Assembly: GCA_024305745.1 (NCBI GenBank)
Contig: JAHRBS010000004.1
Coordinates: 124,001 to 188,000 of the forward strand
DNA length: 64,000 bases
Direction of reading: 5' to 3'
Source: Polyporus tsugae
Taxonomy: Eukaryota; Basidiomycota; Agaricomycetes; Polyporales; Polyporaceae
A program made the translations under genes and the position numbers. The first letter of the stretch is position 1, and each line of letters opens with the position of its first letter. Below the pieces are notes generated by a model. The model had not been told where the DNA came from, did not search any database, and saw only the letters and a list, made by a program, of their open reading frames with translations. Below are positions 46,924 to 58,204 of the stretch, one piece after another.

Positions 46924-48669
46924 AGCGGTGTGTTCTTTCCGAAACGAGCAAGTGCGCTCAGGACGCGGCTCACCTCGTACAGTCTCGCCCTGACCTGTCC
47001 CGCCAGCCGCTCGTCCTTCTTGACTGCATCGGCGACGACGGGCTTCAGCACAACGTATGCGCGCGGGAGCTCGCCCGCGTACTCGTCGGGCACGCCGATG
47101 ACCGCGGCGTCCGCCACGTCCGGGTTGCTCAGCAGGTACCCTTCGAGCTCGGACGGGGCGACTTGCAAGCCCTTCACTTTGATGAGCTCCTGATGATATT
47201 GCACCGTCAACGGTCAGGTCAAGGCAAGGCAAGGCAGGAGGGGCTGTCAATTGCATACCTTGATGCGGTCCACTATGAAGATGTTGCCCTCCGCGTCGAA
47301 CTTGACTTCGTCGCCCGTACGAAGCCACCTTCAAGTTCATACTGTGTCAGTAAAGCACGTATGGGGTGGTCGAAGCCTCAATGAAGGCTTCTCACCCGTT
47401 GTCGAACGCTTCTTCGGTCCTGTGCACCCTCTCAGTCAGTCTACATGCGACATAGCAACCAGTGCATGGGGGACCCACTCACGCCTTCGGATTGCGGTAG
47501 TACCCCATCACCATCTGCGGGCCCTGGACGAGCAGCTCCCCGCTCCCGCCGACGCCCGCCAGCCCGCCGTCCTCCTTCACGACCTTCGCGGTCGTCCCCG
47601 GCACGAGCCTGCCACAGCTGCCGAGCACGCCCACTTTCATCGACGTCGGGAACTTTCCAGCGAAGCGAGGTCAGCCACTCGGCCCGGGTGTTCGTGAGGC
47701 CGGCCCGGGGGAGGACTTACATTCGACACGACACACGACGTCTCGGTCATGCCTGAAAGTTGGGGGAGGGTGGGGCCCCCATTCAGCATGCTGGTCGATT
47801 ATGTCGAGATGAGGATACCCGGCGCACAGGTACATACCATATCCCTGTCCGAGGTGCGAGTCCGGGAACACTTTAAGGAGCTCTACGGCCAGCTCTGGGG
47901 AGAGCGGCGCAGCAGCAACTACGCAGTACCGGACGCTCGAGAGGTCGTACTTCTTCGTCAGGGGGTGCTGGAGCATTGGAGTAAGCACCTAACTCGGAAT
48001 GCACTGGGCTAATAAGCGATGCGAACAGCGCACCTTGCAAAGTAGCACCACTTGCGGAGGAACCATCCTACGCATGCGGACGAGGTGTGAACGCCGATAC
48101 CGTTATCGAAGGAGAAAAAAAACGGCTCAGACTGAATGCACTCACGTCAGGTGGGTGATGCGATAGCGCTGGATGTTCTGCAGGTACCTTTCGAAGACGA
48201 ACGCCTTGGCGACGACCAACGTCATCTAGATTAGACGGTACATCAGTCCGCGACCACTCCCGAGGCTGGGATCGGTGTACGCACGCCTCCGAAAAGCATA
48301 CAATGCAGCTGCACGCCGGTGAGCTCAATCGCTACCCAACTTCTTGCGAAGGACTCACGTTGATGACCAGACCGAATATGTCTACCCGGTCACATTAAGT
48401 GAACTGACTACATATATGCACCCGAAACATGGACACTTACGATAGCTTGGTAGGGCTGCCATGGTCGGGAGGGGAGGTGATCATTGAGTTGTTAGGCCAA
48501 GGACGAACGTCGACCACTAGTACTCACTTCCGCCGCAAATGTCCCCGGGCCGAAAACGCTGATCCTTCCAAGGTGCGTACTGCTCGTTTACCCGGTTGCT
48601 CATCGCGTTCTGGATCATGGCACATGTGAGCCGGGTGGGACCACCCGAAGCTCTTCTTTTCTCTGAAGG

Positions 48670-49700
48670 TTCAACCTTCCAAGCCTTGAGATAAAAGATG
48701 GTGCCAGTGGAAGAAGCGGAAGTGTTCGGTCACCGATCGAATCCCGAAGCCCGAGGCCTGTAGATGTGCGGTGGGGCAAGCTTAGTTGACAACCGTCTTC
48801 CTGCAGTTCCGATCTGGGCGGCGTTGTATATTACTCGAAAAAGAGCTCCAAGAAGAGGAGCAGATCGCTGTTATCGCTCGGGCTGCGCGGGTTGAATTGT
48901 ATAATCAGAAATCTCTTCCACTGGCAAGCCACGCGCGTCCACTACCTCGATTTCCGGCATGGGCACCCTAAAGATATTGTAAACCTTGCATTAGAAACGC
49001 CGAGCATCAAATGCACACCTTACCCTATGGCTCTCGAAGGCATTCGGCGTCGTACATTGAACCCCCGCACCCGGTAACGCTGGATCACGAGTATGTACTG
49101 GGCAGGAGTCAAATACGTCCTCATCGTCACCCTGCGGCAACCAGCTGAGGACGCAGCCACAGCCGGCCCCCATGCTCGCGATGATCTGCAGAGCCCAAAG
49201 CATGGGTTCCGAGGACTTATCTAGCGTAAAAGAGCGCGTCAAACACAGTCGGTGATTGTCAAGGCAGCAGTAAGTACTCTTACTTACATCCTTGTCGGTG
49301 GTGAGCTCTTCCATGTTTTCAACGCGATGCGCTGATGCACGACCCCCGACTGTGGCGAGGAGAACATCCGAGTCTGCCTGGCGTCCTCGGGTGTTTCCGG
49401 AAGGTGGCAGGCGCGGTCCGACGCGACGGCGCTTCGGATACCGCTTGTGGCAGGCTCCGAATTGATCAAGTTGAAGTTGGTCTCAATGTTCAGTTACTAT
49501 CACTACAACCATCCCCAGGCGCAGTCGATTTCGGCGGGTACATAGTAAGTGTCCATTTTCTATCCGCCTATCCCTCCCTCACCTCACCGGTAACGCGAAT
49601 ATTGCGGTCGACTCTGGTAATTTTAAGTGCCAGCACGGGCCCCAACTTCTTGGGTAACGCCGCATCCTTCTTTGCTGCGATAGTTGACATACGATCGTAT
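48670..49700. other. No gene convincingly recognised
   Basis: N-terminal exons of the ligase should lie here on the minus strand, but none could be read with confidence. The frame at about 49080-49240 (minus; WALQIIASMGAGCGCVLSWL) may be a degraded remnant. Confidence 0.3.
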
Positions 49701-49703
49701 AGG

Positions 49704-50940
49704 ATGTTCCGGGTATCCTTCTCGTCCAAGAGAGATCTCCTGAAGTCGCCAGGTCTTCGGCTTCCCAGTCGCCCTAGTTCTCTCTACAAGTTTACTGCGA
49801 GTGGGACATGGCGAGCGTACTCCGACGTCCCATCGGCTGAACAACCCCCGCGCAGTACTTACACTCCACGGACCCTGCTAAGGCAGCATCGGAAGATCCG
49901 CACATTGGACCCCGCCAAGCTCACTGCGGACGACTATCTCGACTTCGGCTCGAGGGTCCAGCCCGCCGTGCGCGTCATCCTGCAGTCCCCCACCACCCCA
50001 GCTTCGGAAAGGTCGCCCTTCTACGCGGCCGAATGGCGTTCCGGAACCTACCCTCCCGATACTCGCGGATTCATGTACTACTACACCCCTCCCAACGCCT
50101 CACCCCTCGCCGGCGAGCTGCGTTTCCGCCTCACGCCCTCGCCGGACCCCGCCAGCTTCCCTACAGGCTCCGACCTGCTCACCGAGCGCGGAATGCCGTG
50201 GAAGTATCCCCTGCACAAGATCGTGGTGCGGCCGGAGTACCGCGAGGTCGCCGCGCTTCTTCTGCAAGACGGCCTGGTGTCGCAGCGGACCCTGGACCTC
50301 GTCACCTCGGCCGTCGCGTCGATGCCCACCAGCCTGGACCTCACGCGCGTCGAGCAGATGTTGTCGGCGGCGCCCGTGCTCAGCGCGTTCGGGCAGGAGT
50401 TCGACTATCGCTTCGGGGTGAACTCGGGCTGCCTGTGCCTCTTCGCCAGCGCGGACGCCATCTTCCGGCAGTACATGCGGCGCATCGCGTCGTTTTGGGC
50501 AGCGGCGGGCTCAAACCGGGTCGGGAAGCGCAGAGAGTACAGTCCGTTCGAAGGTGAGGCCCCGGAGTTGCTATAGACAGACCTTCTGACTGGCAGAGGC
50601 GGCGCAGCAGGCTGACACGCCGTCCTTTGCAGGTTCTGCGATCTGCTGCTTCGAGAGATCGACGCTTCCCGAGCACGCCGGAAAGCGCGTCGTCGTCATC
50701 CGCATCAACCGGTTTGTAGACAACGACCCCATACGAGACGTCCCGGCTCCGGACGGGCGCGTCTACCCGATCGAGGAGCTAAGACCCCGTGAGGGGGAGC
50801 TTCTGAAGGTAATGCTCCGTGGTAAAGTGGGACCGTGGGCGGTGGATGTGGATAAGGAATTGAAGACAAAGATTCCACGGGGGAGGGTGCTGAGGGTCTT
50901 TTTTGAAAACGAAGAACTGTACGGACCCCCTCTGCAATGA
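49704..50940 (+). CDS. Hypothetical fungal protein, two exons
   Basis: Start chosen at MFRVSFSSKRDLLKSPGLRL, a basic Ser-rich N-terminus that could be a mitochondrial targeting sequence (inference). Conserved-looking blocks are KIRTLDPAKLTADDYLDFGS, GFMYYYTPP, LAGELRFRLTP, GMPWKYPLHKIVV and FRQYMRRIASFWAAAG. An intron (GTGAGG at 50554 to TTGCAG at 50631) joins SPFEG to SAICCFERSTLPEHAGKRVV, followed by VLRVFFENEELYGPPLQ-stop. No catalytic motif is recognised and the function is unknown. The frame is open further upstream (to 49335) but without similarity to anything recognised. The long frame, clean splice sites and coherent end support a real gene. Confidence 0.65.
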
Positions 50941-51769
50941 TATCACTTATATGATGAGCGATTGCTAAAAAAATATCAAGCTGCTTCGATATAGCTGCAG
51001 GGAGAGGTTGCAACCTCTACTATCGCCTTCCGACCTGACGTGAAGCTCAATCATGCAGAGTAAAAGAAAGTCGTAAACATCGACTCGTGGCTAGCGCTGA
51101 ACGATGGCGCACGTCCAGCGAAAGCCTTCCTCACTTACAGCAGATACACCTTGACTGAGATCGATTACAGGTATAATAGACGATAAATCCGGATCCGCTG
51201 GCCGGGCGCCGCACGACGAATAACGATGCTAAGCATTCTACCGTACTGGCGAGAGTAAGTATATATGTGCAAGCCGATCGAACTGTGCACCTCGCACTCG
51301 AGGTGAACGTGTTATGAAGAAGATAAGTAAGTATATGCTATGTACTGGCGTGATGGCTGATATGTTACGAATGTTAACGTGATGGATGATGTCGATGAGC
51401 AATGGATGCAGATATGTATGTATGTATGTGTATGTATGTCGTTTCCATGATGATGTGTCGGATACATGACACGAGAGAGGGATATACTGAGAGGAAGGGG
51501 AGTATCAGAAAATGGGGATACAGACGAGCCAAAGATGTCAGGTGAGAGTGCAGTAGATAGATACGCGATACAATATATCCTACACGAACGAGGGTAACGG
51601 TGCGGTGACGACAGCAGGAGCAGGATTATTGCGAGCGAGGGGAGAACGACGAGGGAATAGCGTAGAACAGCGATGGGGAACGGCGATTAAGCAAGAGGTC
51701 TGGTTCGATATAGCGATATTGATGGACCAAGGAGAGCAAACGACAGCACGGAGCGAGAGAAGGCCAAGT
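50941..51769. other. Intergenic, with a TATG microsatellite
   Basis: No gene was recognised. A (TATG)n tract lies at about 51413-51439. It separates the tail-to-tail hypothetical gene and phosphatase gene. Confidence 0.45.
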
Positions 51770-54700
51770 CTACGGAGGCATCATGCAGCAGGCGTCGACG
51801 AGAATCGGTTCGAACTCGCCTGTCCTCTGCCCCCCGTGCTTCTTCAAGCTCGGCCGTTTGGTGAGCAGGACGCCCCCGTCGAGACCCTCCTTCAAGAGCT
51901 CCGTCGGACTCGCGACGCGCTTCGCCCTCCCTAGAGATCGCGTCCCAATGCTGATGCTCGTCGTGTCGATCTCGAGCTCAGTCATCTGCCCCTCGTCCTG
52001 CTCCTCCGGACTCGAGTCCGGCGCGCTGCGTTTCCGCGAGTGTTCGTTGCCACCGACGCTATCCACGGGGCGCTTCGAAGGCGCGAGGGTACTCTGCTCC
52101 CGCCGCTCCCCCGCCTCCCTCCGCTTCTCCTCGTCCACGATCATGAGCGACCCCTCGATGATCGCCCGGTGCACAAACACGTACTGCCGCAAGCTCTGGC
52201 ACAGGCTCATCCGCTGCTCCCGCATGTCCTCCACCACCCGCCGGATCGGCTCCTCGTACGACGACAGCAGCGGCGGCGATGAGTCGTCGTGCAGCCTCCG
52301 CGGCTCCCCCAGTATCGGGTACGGCGTCTCCACGCGTTGCTCGACCGTCGGCGGTTCCTCAGCATTGGCCGCGGAAGGACCGGCATCGGACGATGAGCGC
52401 ACCTCCGACCGCCAGCTATTCAGGCGATGGCTGTGCGCCGCCATCGACGGGCGCGTCGGCGCACTGGGAATGACATGCTGCCCGGACGCCGAACAAGGAA
52501 GCGAAGATGACGTCATTCGCAGCCTCGCATCCGAAGACTCCTCCAACAGCAACGGGGGAGATGGGCTCGTCATCGACAGCTCGGCCGTCTTCCCGACCAT
52601 CAAGTTCGTCGAGCTGTCCGCGTGGCTCGTGGGCGGGCTCGCCGACGCCGTGTCCCGCGATCGTGATCGCTTCCGCGTAGGTCCCGAGCCGGAGTGGGAA
52701 CGAGAAGGGCACGAATCCGAGCTAGTCTCCGACGGCGGCAGACGGGGCAAGAATCGCTGGTCCGCCAACTCAGCCTTCGCAGTCGACGGCGTCGCCGGGC
52801 TCGTCAGTGTCGCGCGCCGGACCTCCTCAACGAGCTCCGGCGAAGCCTGGAGGAGCGGCGGAGGCAGTGATGGACGCTTCAGCGATGTTGAAGACGAGGA
52901 GGAAGATGGAACCTGCTCGTCCAGCCCCGGGCGTCCGTCGACCTCCATCGGCGCGGACTCCGCGAACCCTGCAACGGGAACGTGCACCTCGCGATCGCCC
53001 ACCGGGATGGGCACCGTGAGCGGCGCAGTGCCCGAACCCTCTCCGAGCGAGAGTGGGTCGACCTCCATCGGTTCCGTCTCTGGCTCCAAGGATGCGCTCA
53101 TGACGCTCATGCTGCGACTCCCGGACTGGCTGTTGCTCCTGCTCCGTTCTCTGGACCACCCACACCGACCTTGCCCCAGCTCAGACGCTGCCTGCGCGTC
53201 CGCGGTCTTCTGGACGAAGCCCTCCTTGCGCCACCGCATCTCGCGCCGGATGCCATCCAGGACTGCGTCGACGGCGATAAACCCGCCCGTGCGGCCGACG
53301 CCAGCAGAACAGTGGAGGAGAAGAGGGGTATTGTCGCGCGCGATCATCGCAACACCAGTCAACGGGTCGATTTCGTCCATGCTGCTCGCGACGATGGTAT
53401 TGCCAAGTAAGGGAGGTAGAGGGCCCCTTGCGGTTGGACGGCAGTGAAGAGGGCCCTCGCGCCACGATGTCTCATCCGCCCGACGCGAATCCTCGGCCGT
53501 CTCCTCAACTTGGCGCATGAGCTTCAGGATGCCACGCGGGTCGTCCGGGACGTTCATGTCCGGCCACTCGAGGTACTGGAACTGCGTGACGATACGCGGT
53601 GGTGCGTGTGGGTACGCGACATTCGTGAGCTCGAAGACGCGCTTGATCGTCGACGTGTCCTGGTCCGTCTCCAGATCCCTGCCCTTCGACTTAGACTTAG
53701 GTCGAGGCTTGGCTGGCAGGATGTGCTGGCTGAAGAACCCACCACTGGTCTCGCTTTCTTCACGCTTGCGTTCCCGCTCGGGGGTGTCGTTCGTCTCCAC
53801 CTGCCTCAACCGGAGGGAGCCATACGTGCCCTCTTCCCAGTACTTGCCGCACTTGACGGACGATCCTTCGATCTCGCGTGTCAGCATCACGATGACGTGG
53901 ACGTTCTGCTCCCAGCACAAGCTGCGCGCAACGACGTCAGTCCAATTCCCACCGAGAACTATCAGGCATACTCACGTCCAGAAGTCATTAAACGTGGCAG
54001 GCAAAGGGCCCTGCGTCGCAATGTACCGCTTCGCCGTACCCAGGGGCTGGACATAGCTCGCGTTCATGTAGTCGTCATCGTCCGGCTTCGCCTTGCACAA
54101 CCGCACACGGGCGTGCTCGAAAGGCCAGATATTGCGATACCTGCTCCCGCGTCAGGTACACATTCATCCTTCACATGAGTAAGACAGGCACGCACCTATT
54201 CTTTGCGCCCTTCTCTAGCCCCGCGGTGATGCTGAACGGGAACGGCGACACAGCACCCGCACTCGGACTAGAACCATCTCCCACCGCAGACGGCTTCCCG
54301 TGCCCAGGCGGGACGATCCCCACGAACCCACGCACCCCTGGCGCCTCGTGGATAACCTTCCCGCTTTCCATGCTGTGCCGTTCCATGACGCCCAGCAGCC
54401 GCTTCTGCTCGCCCAGCTCGATCCTGTAGAACTGCGATTCGAGTACGCGCGTGAGGTCGTCGGCATCGGGGGGAGACTGCGAATGGATCGATGACGTCGG
54501 ACTTGACGGTGAACGCCCCATGGGTATCGGTTGCGAAGGCGACGACAATCGTGAACGGGCTGTTGACGTGATCGTGGCTTGAGACGGTCGGGGTCGAACA
54601 TTCGCCTCGGAAATAGCCTTCGACATCGAAGGCACCGTTTCGTCCCCACCGGCACCGTCGCTATCGCAGCCGAGATCGCTTTCGCCGGCACTACTGCTTT

Positions 54701-56156
54701 CCTGCACCCGTCTGCTTTTCCTCGCGATCTGCCTCAACCACTCGAAAGGAAGTTCGCCGACTCGTCGTCGTACGCGTCTGGAGAGCTTGAGCGGAATCCC
54801 TTCGCTGTGCGTGGTTTTCGAGTCCTTGCTCCCCAGCTCGATATTTTGTCGGATCGTATCGAAGAACGGATTAAAGGCAACCTAGAGACAACCGTGAGAC
54901 TGTGTGTAAAGTTTCATTAGCATTCCACTCACCTGTCTTCCCGGGAGGGAGAAGTTCGGGTTCTCATACGAGCCAGGATGCGAATACGGTGGGGACAAGG
55001 TGGGCATGCTGAAGAGAGCGCCACTCGGAACGCTCGTCAAGGGCGCTCCACCTGCAGTCTTGTGCTGCACAAGGCCGGACGGAAGCCTCAGATTGAACGC
55101 TGCCCTTCTTGTCTTCCCCGGCAAAGGGGGACCCGATAACGACGACGTCGCCAGTGGGGGTGGCACAGTGGCGGGGTTAGGGGAAACAAGCTGTAATGAA
55201 TTATTGGCAGGCGGCATTCCCTGGACAAGCGGATCGTGAGGGACGCCGCGATTTCAAGATGATTTGTATAAACGTACCCTCGGTTGGAACGGGATTGTCG
55301 AAGCTGCGGTGAAAGCAGTTTTGGACAAATGCCCCGCCCGAAGCACGCGCGTAGTGGTTGGCGCAAGCGCTATCCTGCCGAGGGGGGCAGGATCATCGTC
55401 CGTCTCGGGCTCACCTGACGCGTCATCCTCGTCGAATGCGTCCGGAGGTGGACCGTGTTCGACAAGAGAAGGATGCTCCCTCCAGAGAGAGTGGAAGCCG
55501 CTGCGCAGCCAGGCAATCTCCCTGTTCTCTGGGAAGCCTTCGTTGCGAAACTTGCGCATGAGGCCAAGCAAGTTGCTTGTTGGGAGCAGGGCGGCCGAGT
55601 CGGCATCATAGACGAGGATTCTCGAGGCCTGTGGCCACCTGGTGAACTTGTCGCGAGCCGCGGAAGTAGGAAGCATCTCCGCTAGGCGAGCCAGAGGGAA
55701 GTTGGGGCGCTTGAGAAGTGTGGACGGAACAGAGAGGGAGAGGGCATTCGGGACGCGGGCTTGGGAGTAGGAGTTGTGAGGTCGGATGTCGAGAATGAGA
55801 GCAGACTCGTCCGAGAGCACTGTCGGTAATGAGGAAGGCGGAAGTGGGGTGAATGCGGTGGGGGAAAGCACAGAGGAAGAAGCGCCGAGGGCGGATGATG
55901 ATGATATAGGCGGAAGGGAGAGCGAGGAAGTCATGAGTGGTGGATTGGGCCTCGGAGGTCGCTGCGAGGGCGTAGGAGGCGTTGCCGACGAGTGATGCGT
56001 CGATGCCGAGGGGCTGTTGAGGGAGATGAGGGAGGTGGCTTGACGAGCATGACGAGCAGAGATGGCAGCTGCGAAGCTGTCGAGCGAGTTCTCCGGATGG
56101 CGGGAGTTGAGCGTGGGAATGTTTGTGTGCGCCGTGGTGGGCGATGTGGGGCGCAT
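51770..56156 (-). CDS. Rhodanese-domain protein tyrosine phosphatase (Pyp1/Ptp3-like)
   Basis: Predicted MAPK-directed tyrosine phosphatase. Exon 1 (56156 to about 55280) starts MRPTSPTTAHTNIPTL and encodes a rhodanese-like domain: LSDESALILDIRPHNSYSQA, RVPNALSLSVPSTLLKR, ILVYDADSA, WLRSGFHSLWREHPSLVE. Ser/Pro-rich exons follow (NNSLQLVSPN, SLPGRQ). The PTP domain begins around RNIWPFEHARVRL, DDDDYMNASYV and YIATQGPLPATFNDFW (about 54130-53975). It continues with QNVHVIVMLTRE, the WPD loop in LEWPDMNVPDDPRG (about 53575), the P-loop HCSAGVGRTG (about 53316-53287), and much later the Q-loop region VVEDMREQRMSLCQSLRQYVF. N-terminal rhodanese plus C-terminal PTP is the layout of S. pombe Pyp1/Pyp2 and yeast Ptp2/Ptp3. 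A Ser/Pro-rich stretch of several hundred residues splits the P-loop from the Q-loop. Confidence 0.88.
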
Positions 56157-56239
56157 GGTGGACGACGGGGACGGACGCGTGGGCGCTGGCGGGGACGATG
56201 AGGACGATGAGGACGATGGTGGTGAGGAATCAAGGCGAA

Positions 56240-56867
56240 TGACCCGGAAATGCCGTCCCCAATTTCTCCCCAGGTCTAGCCCACAATGACGTCACTGTCC
56301 TCTCCTCCTTCGGCGTGACGTCCGCCAATGGCAGCCCTCGCTCGGCCGGTCCCCTCCAATAAGCTTCCTCGCATCGGCCGGAGCCGCGGCCCTCCACGGC
56401 GTCGTCAAGACGCTTGCCCATAAACAGAAATATACGAGACACATCGTGCAAACACACCAACAACGTCGCAAGAACCTGGCAGACGCAGCAGAGTAGAATA
56501 ACCCACGACCACGCCGACAAACAAACGATGCCTGGATCAGAGAGCGCTGTGCCTGGAGCGAGCCTGGAACGCCGTCCACCACACAGCTGGGAATCTGTGA
56601 CATCGGCGTAACCTGGTATACGTAAGTACCCGGGCCGTTGTCATGCAAGAAACTTCGGGGACCAACACCAGTCACGAAACATTATGTTCGTATTCGATCT
56701 TCTGGCAATCGTATACGAAGCTTTCGCATATTCACTTTCAGTTCTACTCATCCGGTCTACATGAATCTGATATTTTGGAGCTACTTAATCTGATAACAAG
56801 GTGTCGCCGGATGGTGCAAGATGGTCCTCCGTCCAGGCCATTGAGTATGCCGCAGTGCGCCGCCCGA
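56240..56867. other. Phosphatase upstream region; no gene recognised
   Basis: Probable promoter side of the rhodanese/PTP gene. Nothing else was recognised. Confidence 0.4.
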
Positions 56868-57818
56868 TCTCAAACAGGACCCCTGACAATTCACCCATAT
56901 CCCTGATCCCTAATCCGGACAATTTTGGGATTTTGGAGGGGTCCATGCCTGATTTTTATCCGGACATTTGGCCAAAATGCCTCATGCCATGATCCAGACA
57001 TATGCGGTCGACTTGGGCAGAGGCCTGATCCCGGGACGGAAATCCGGCAAGGCTATGGCGGAGCAGGGCAGAATCGGGTGATGGTCCGGCCGATGCACCG
57101 GCCTGCTGGCGGTCCGGTGACCAGCAGGGCCTGGTTGCGAAGTCTACTGTTTGTAGTAACACTCATACTTACCGTCGATTGATGATGGGTCCAACGGTTC
57201 ATATAGTGTCTAGAAGCGCTGTAAAAATATCTTGAAGCATGTATTAACAACAGAAGCTAATGTACAAGGGTAGTGCGGAGTGTGGAATATTGATCAGTGC
57301 GTACTAGTCCATGCGTGCACTCGAATTTTTCGACGTGGCACTCTACACCCCCACCTACTCCCTCCCTCGAGAATCCTGATTATGGCTAACAATGGCTGCC
57401 CGTAGTTGTGAACGCTGTGGACCAATTGGCGAAGGCGCGTCGCAAGTCCAAGGGACTCGGATGACACTAGTGGGCTATGATCAGTAGATACTCTCTGTAG
57501 CCTTCGCTGCTTGTTTCACACTCTGTAACATCCCTCAGTTGTATCTCGCGAGTCATTTAGCAGCTATATATCGCGTTTTCTTGTGTTTTCCGACAGCAGA
57601 GAGCGAAAAACACGCCTGATCCTCTCGAATCCGGACAAAATCGCCCTTTCGGAGGCCACATCCGATTATCCGGACAAACGGGGCTCCAGGGCCCGAACGC
57701 TTGATTTAATCCGGCCAAATTGGCCGCCAAGTATGGCCTGATCTTTCGGACAAATCTGAGCGAAATTTTGAGGCAAGGATCAGGCATTTTGGTGAATTGT
57801 CAGGGGTCCTTCTCAAAC
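56868..57818. mobile_element. 935-bp MITE-like element with 8-bp target duplication
   Basis: The element (56876-57810) has perfect 20-bp inverted ends (AGGACCCCTGACAATTCACC, and its reverse complement at 57791-57810) and is flanked by the 8-bp direct repeat TCTCAAAC (56868-56875, 57811-57818). It has no coding capacity. Inside, near both ends, variants of ATCCGGACAAA and TGATCC recur in both orientations. An 8-bp duplication and AGGAC termini would fit a non-autonomous relative of hAT or KDZ elements; the family is inferred. Confidence 0.85.
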
Positions 57819-58204
57819 AGCGGCCCGCGAAAGTCGATGGTTCAACTATTGACGAATCGCCATGTCCAGGCCTGTCCAGGCCCCCAAATGGACATTAACA
57901 AGAGGCAAGTAACGCCTGTGTATGACGATGTTCTCCACTCGACTGCATTGCCCTGACCTAGACTTGGCTTTTCACAACTGTACTGTCACCCAGCGAATAC
58001 TACATATCTATCCTCCACGGGCACAGACGGGTTAAGATACCTACGGCCTACCGAGCTTCGAGATCGTGCAACCACTTTCCGTCCTTGAAGGATCGTTTTA
58101 CATCGTTCTAGGTTCTCTACCCGTTGAAGAACACAACAAGTCCGGGAATAAAGGTAAGGTACAACATGTCCGTCCGGGCAATTTTCTATTCTTCTGAGTC
58201 TGTC
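57819..58204. other. No gene recognised
   Basis: Spacer between the MITE and the 3' end of the ABC transporter gene. Confidence 0.4.

Larger units (their letters stand above)
43080..48660 (-). pseudogene. Acyl-CoA ligase (4-coumarate-CoA-ligase-like), degenerate, with an element in its last intron
   Basis: AMP-forming ligase of the ANL superfamily. Minus-strand exons read a degraded P-loop (SGGPTRLTCAMIQN, about 48660), [111 protein letters not shown] and [20 protein letters not shown]. That exon ends at RARLYE with GTGAGC near 46975. The final exon ([20 protein letters not shown] and SGKILRRVL) lies far away at 43080-43259 behind a good acceptor (GACGACAG). The intervening 3.6 kb is an inserted element. 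The normal P-loop SSGTTGLPKG has lost its lysine here, and no convincing N-terminal exons were found above 48660. A dead gene is the best reading. Confidence 0.65.

Noticed and set aside
51413..51439. TATG tandem tract as a functional element
   Set aside because: Simple microsatellite in an intergenic spacer, with nothing to suggest a role.
51783..53447. 554-codon open frame on the plus strand
   Set aside because: It is antisense to the phosphatase exon. The minus strand carries the HCSAGVGRTG and WPD motifs, while the plus frame is Ser/Arg-rich without a domain.
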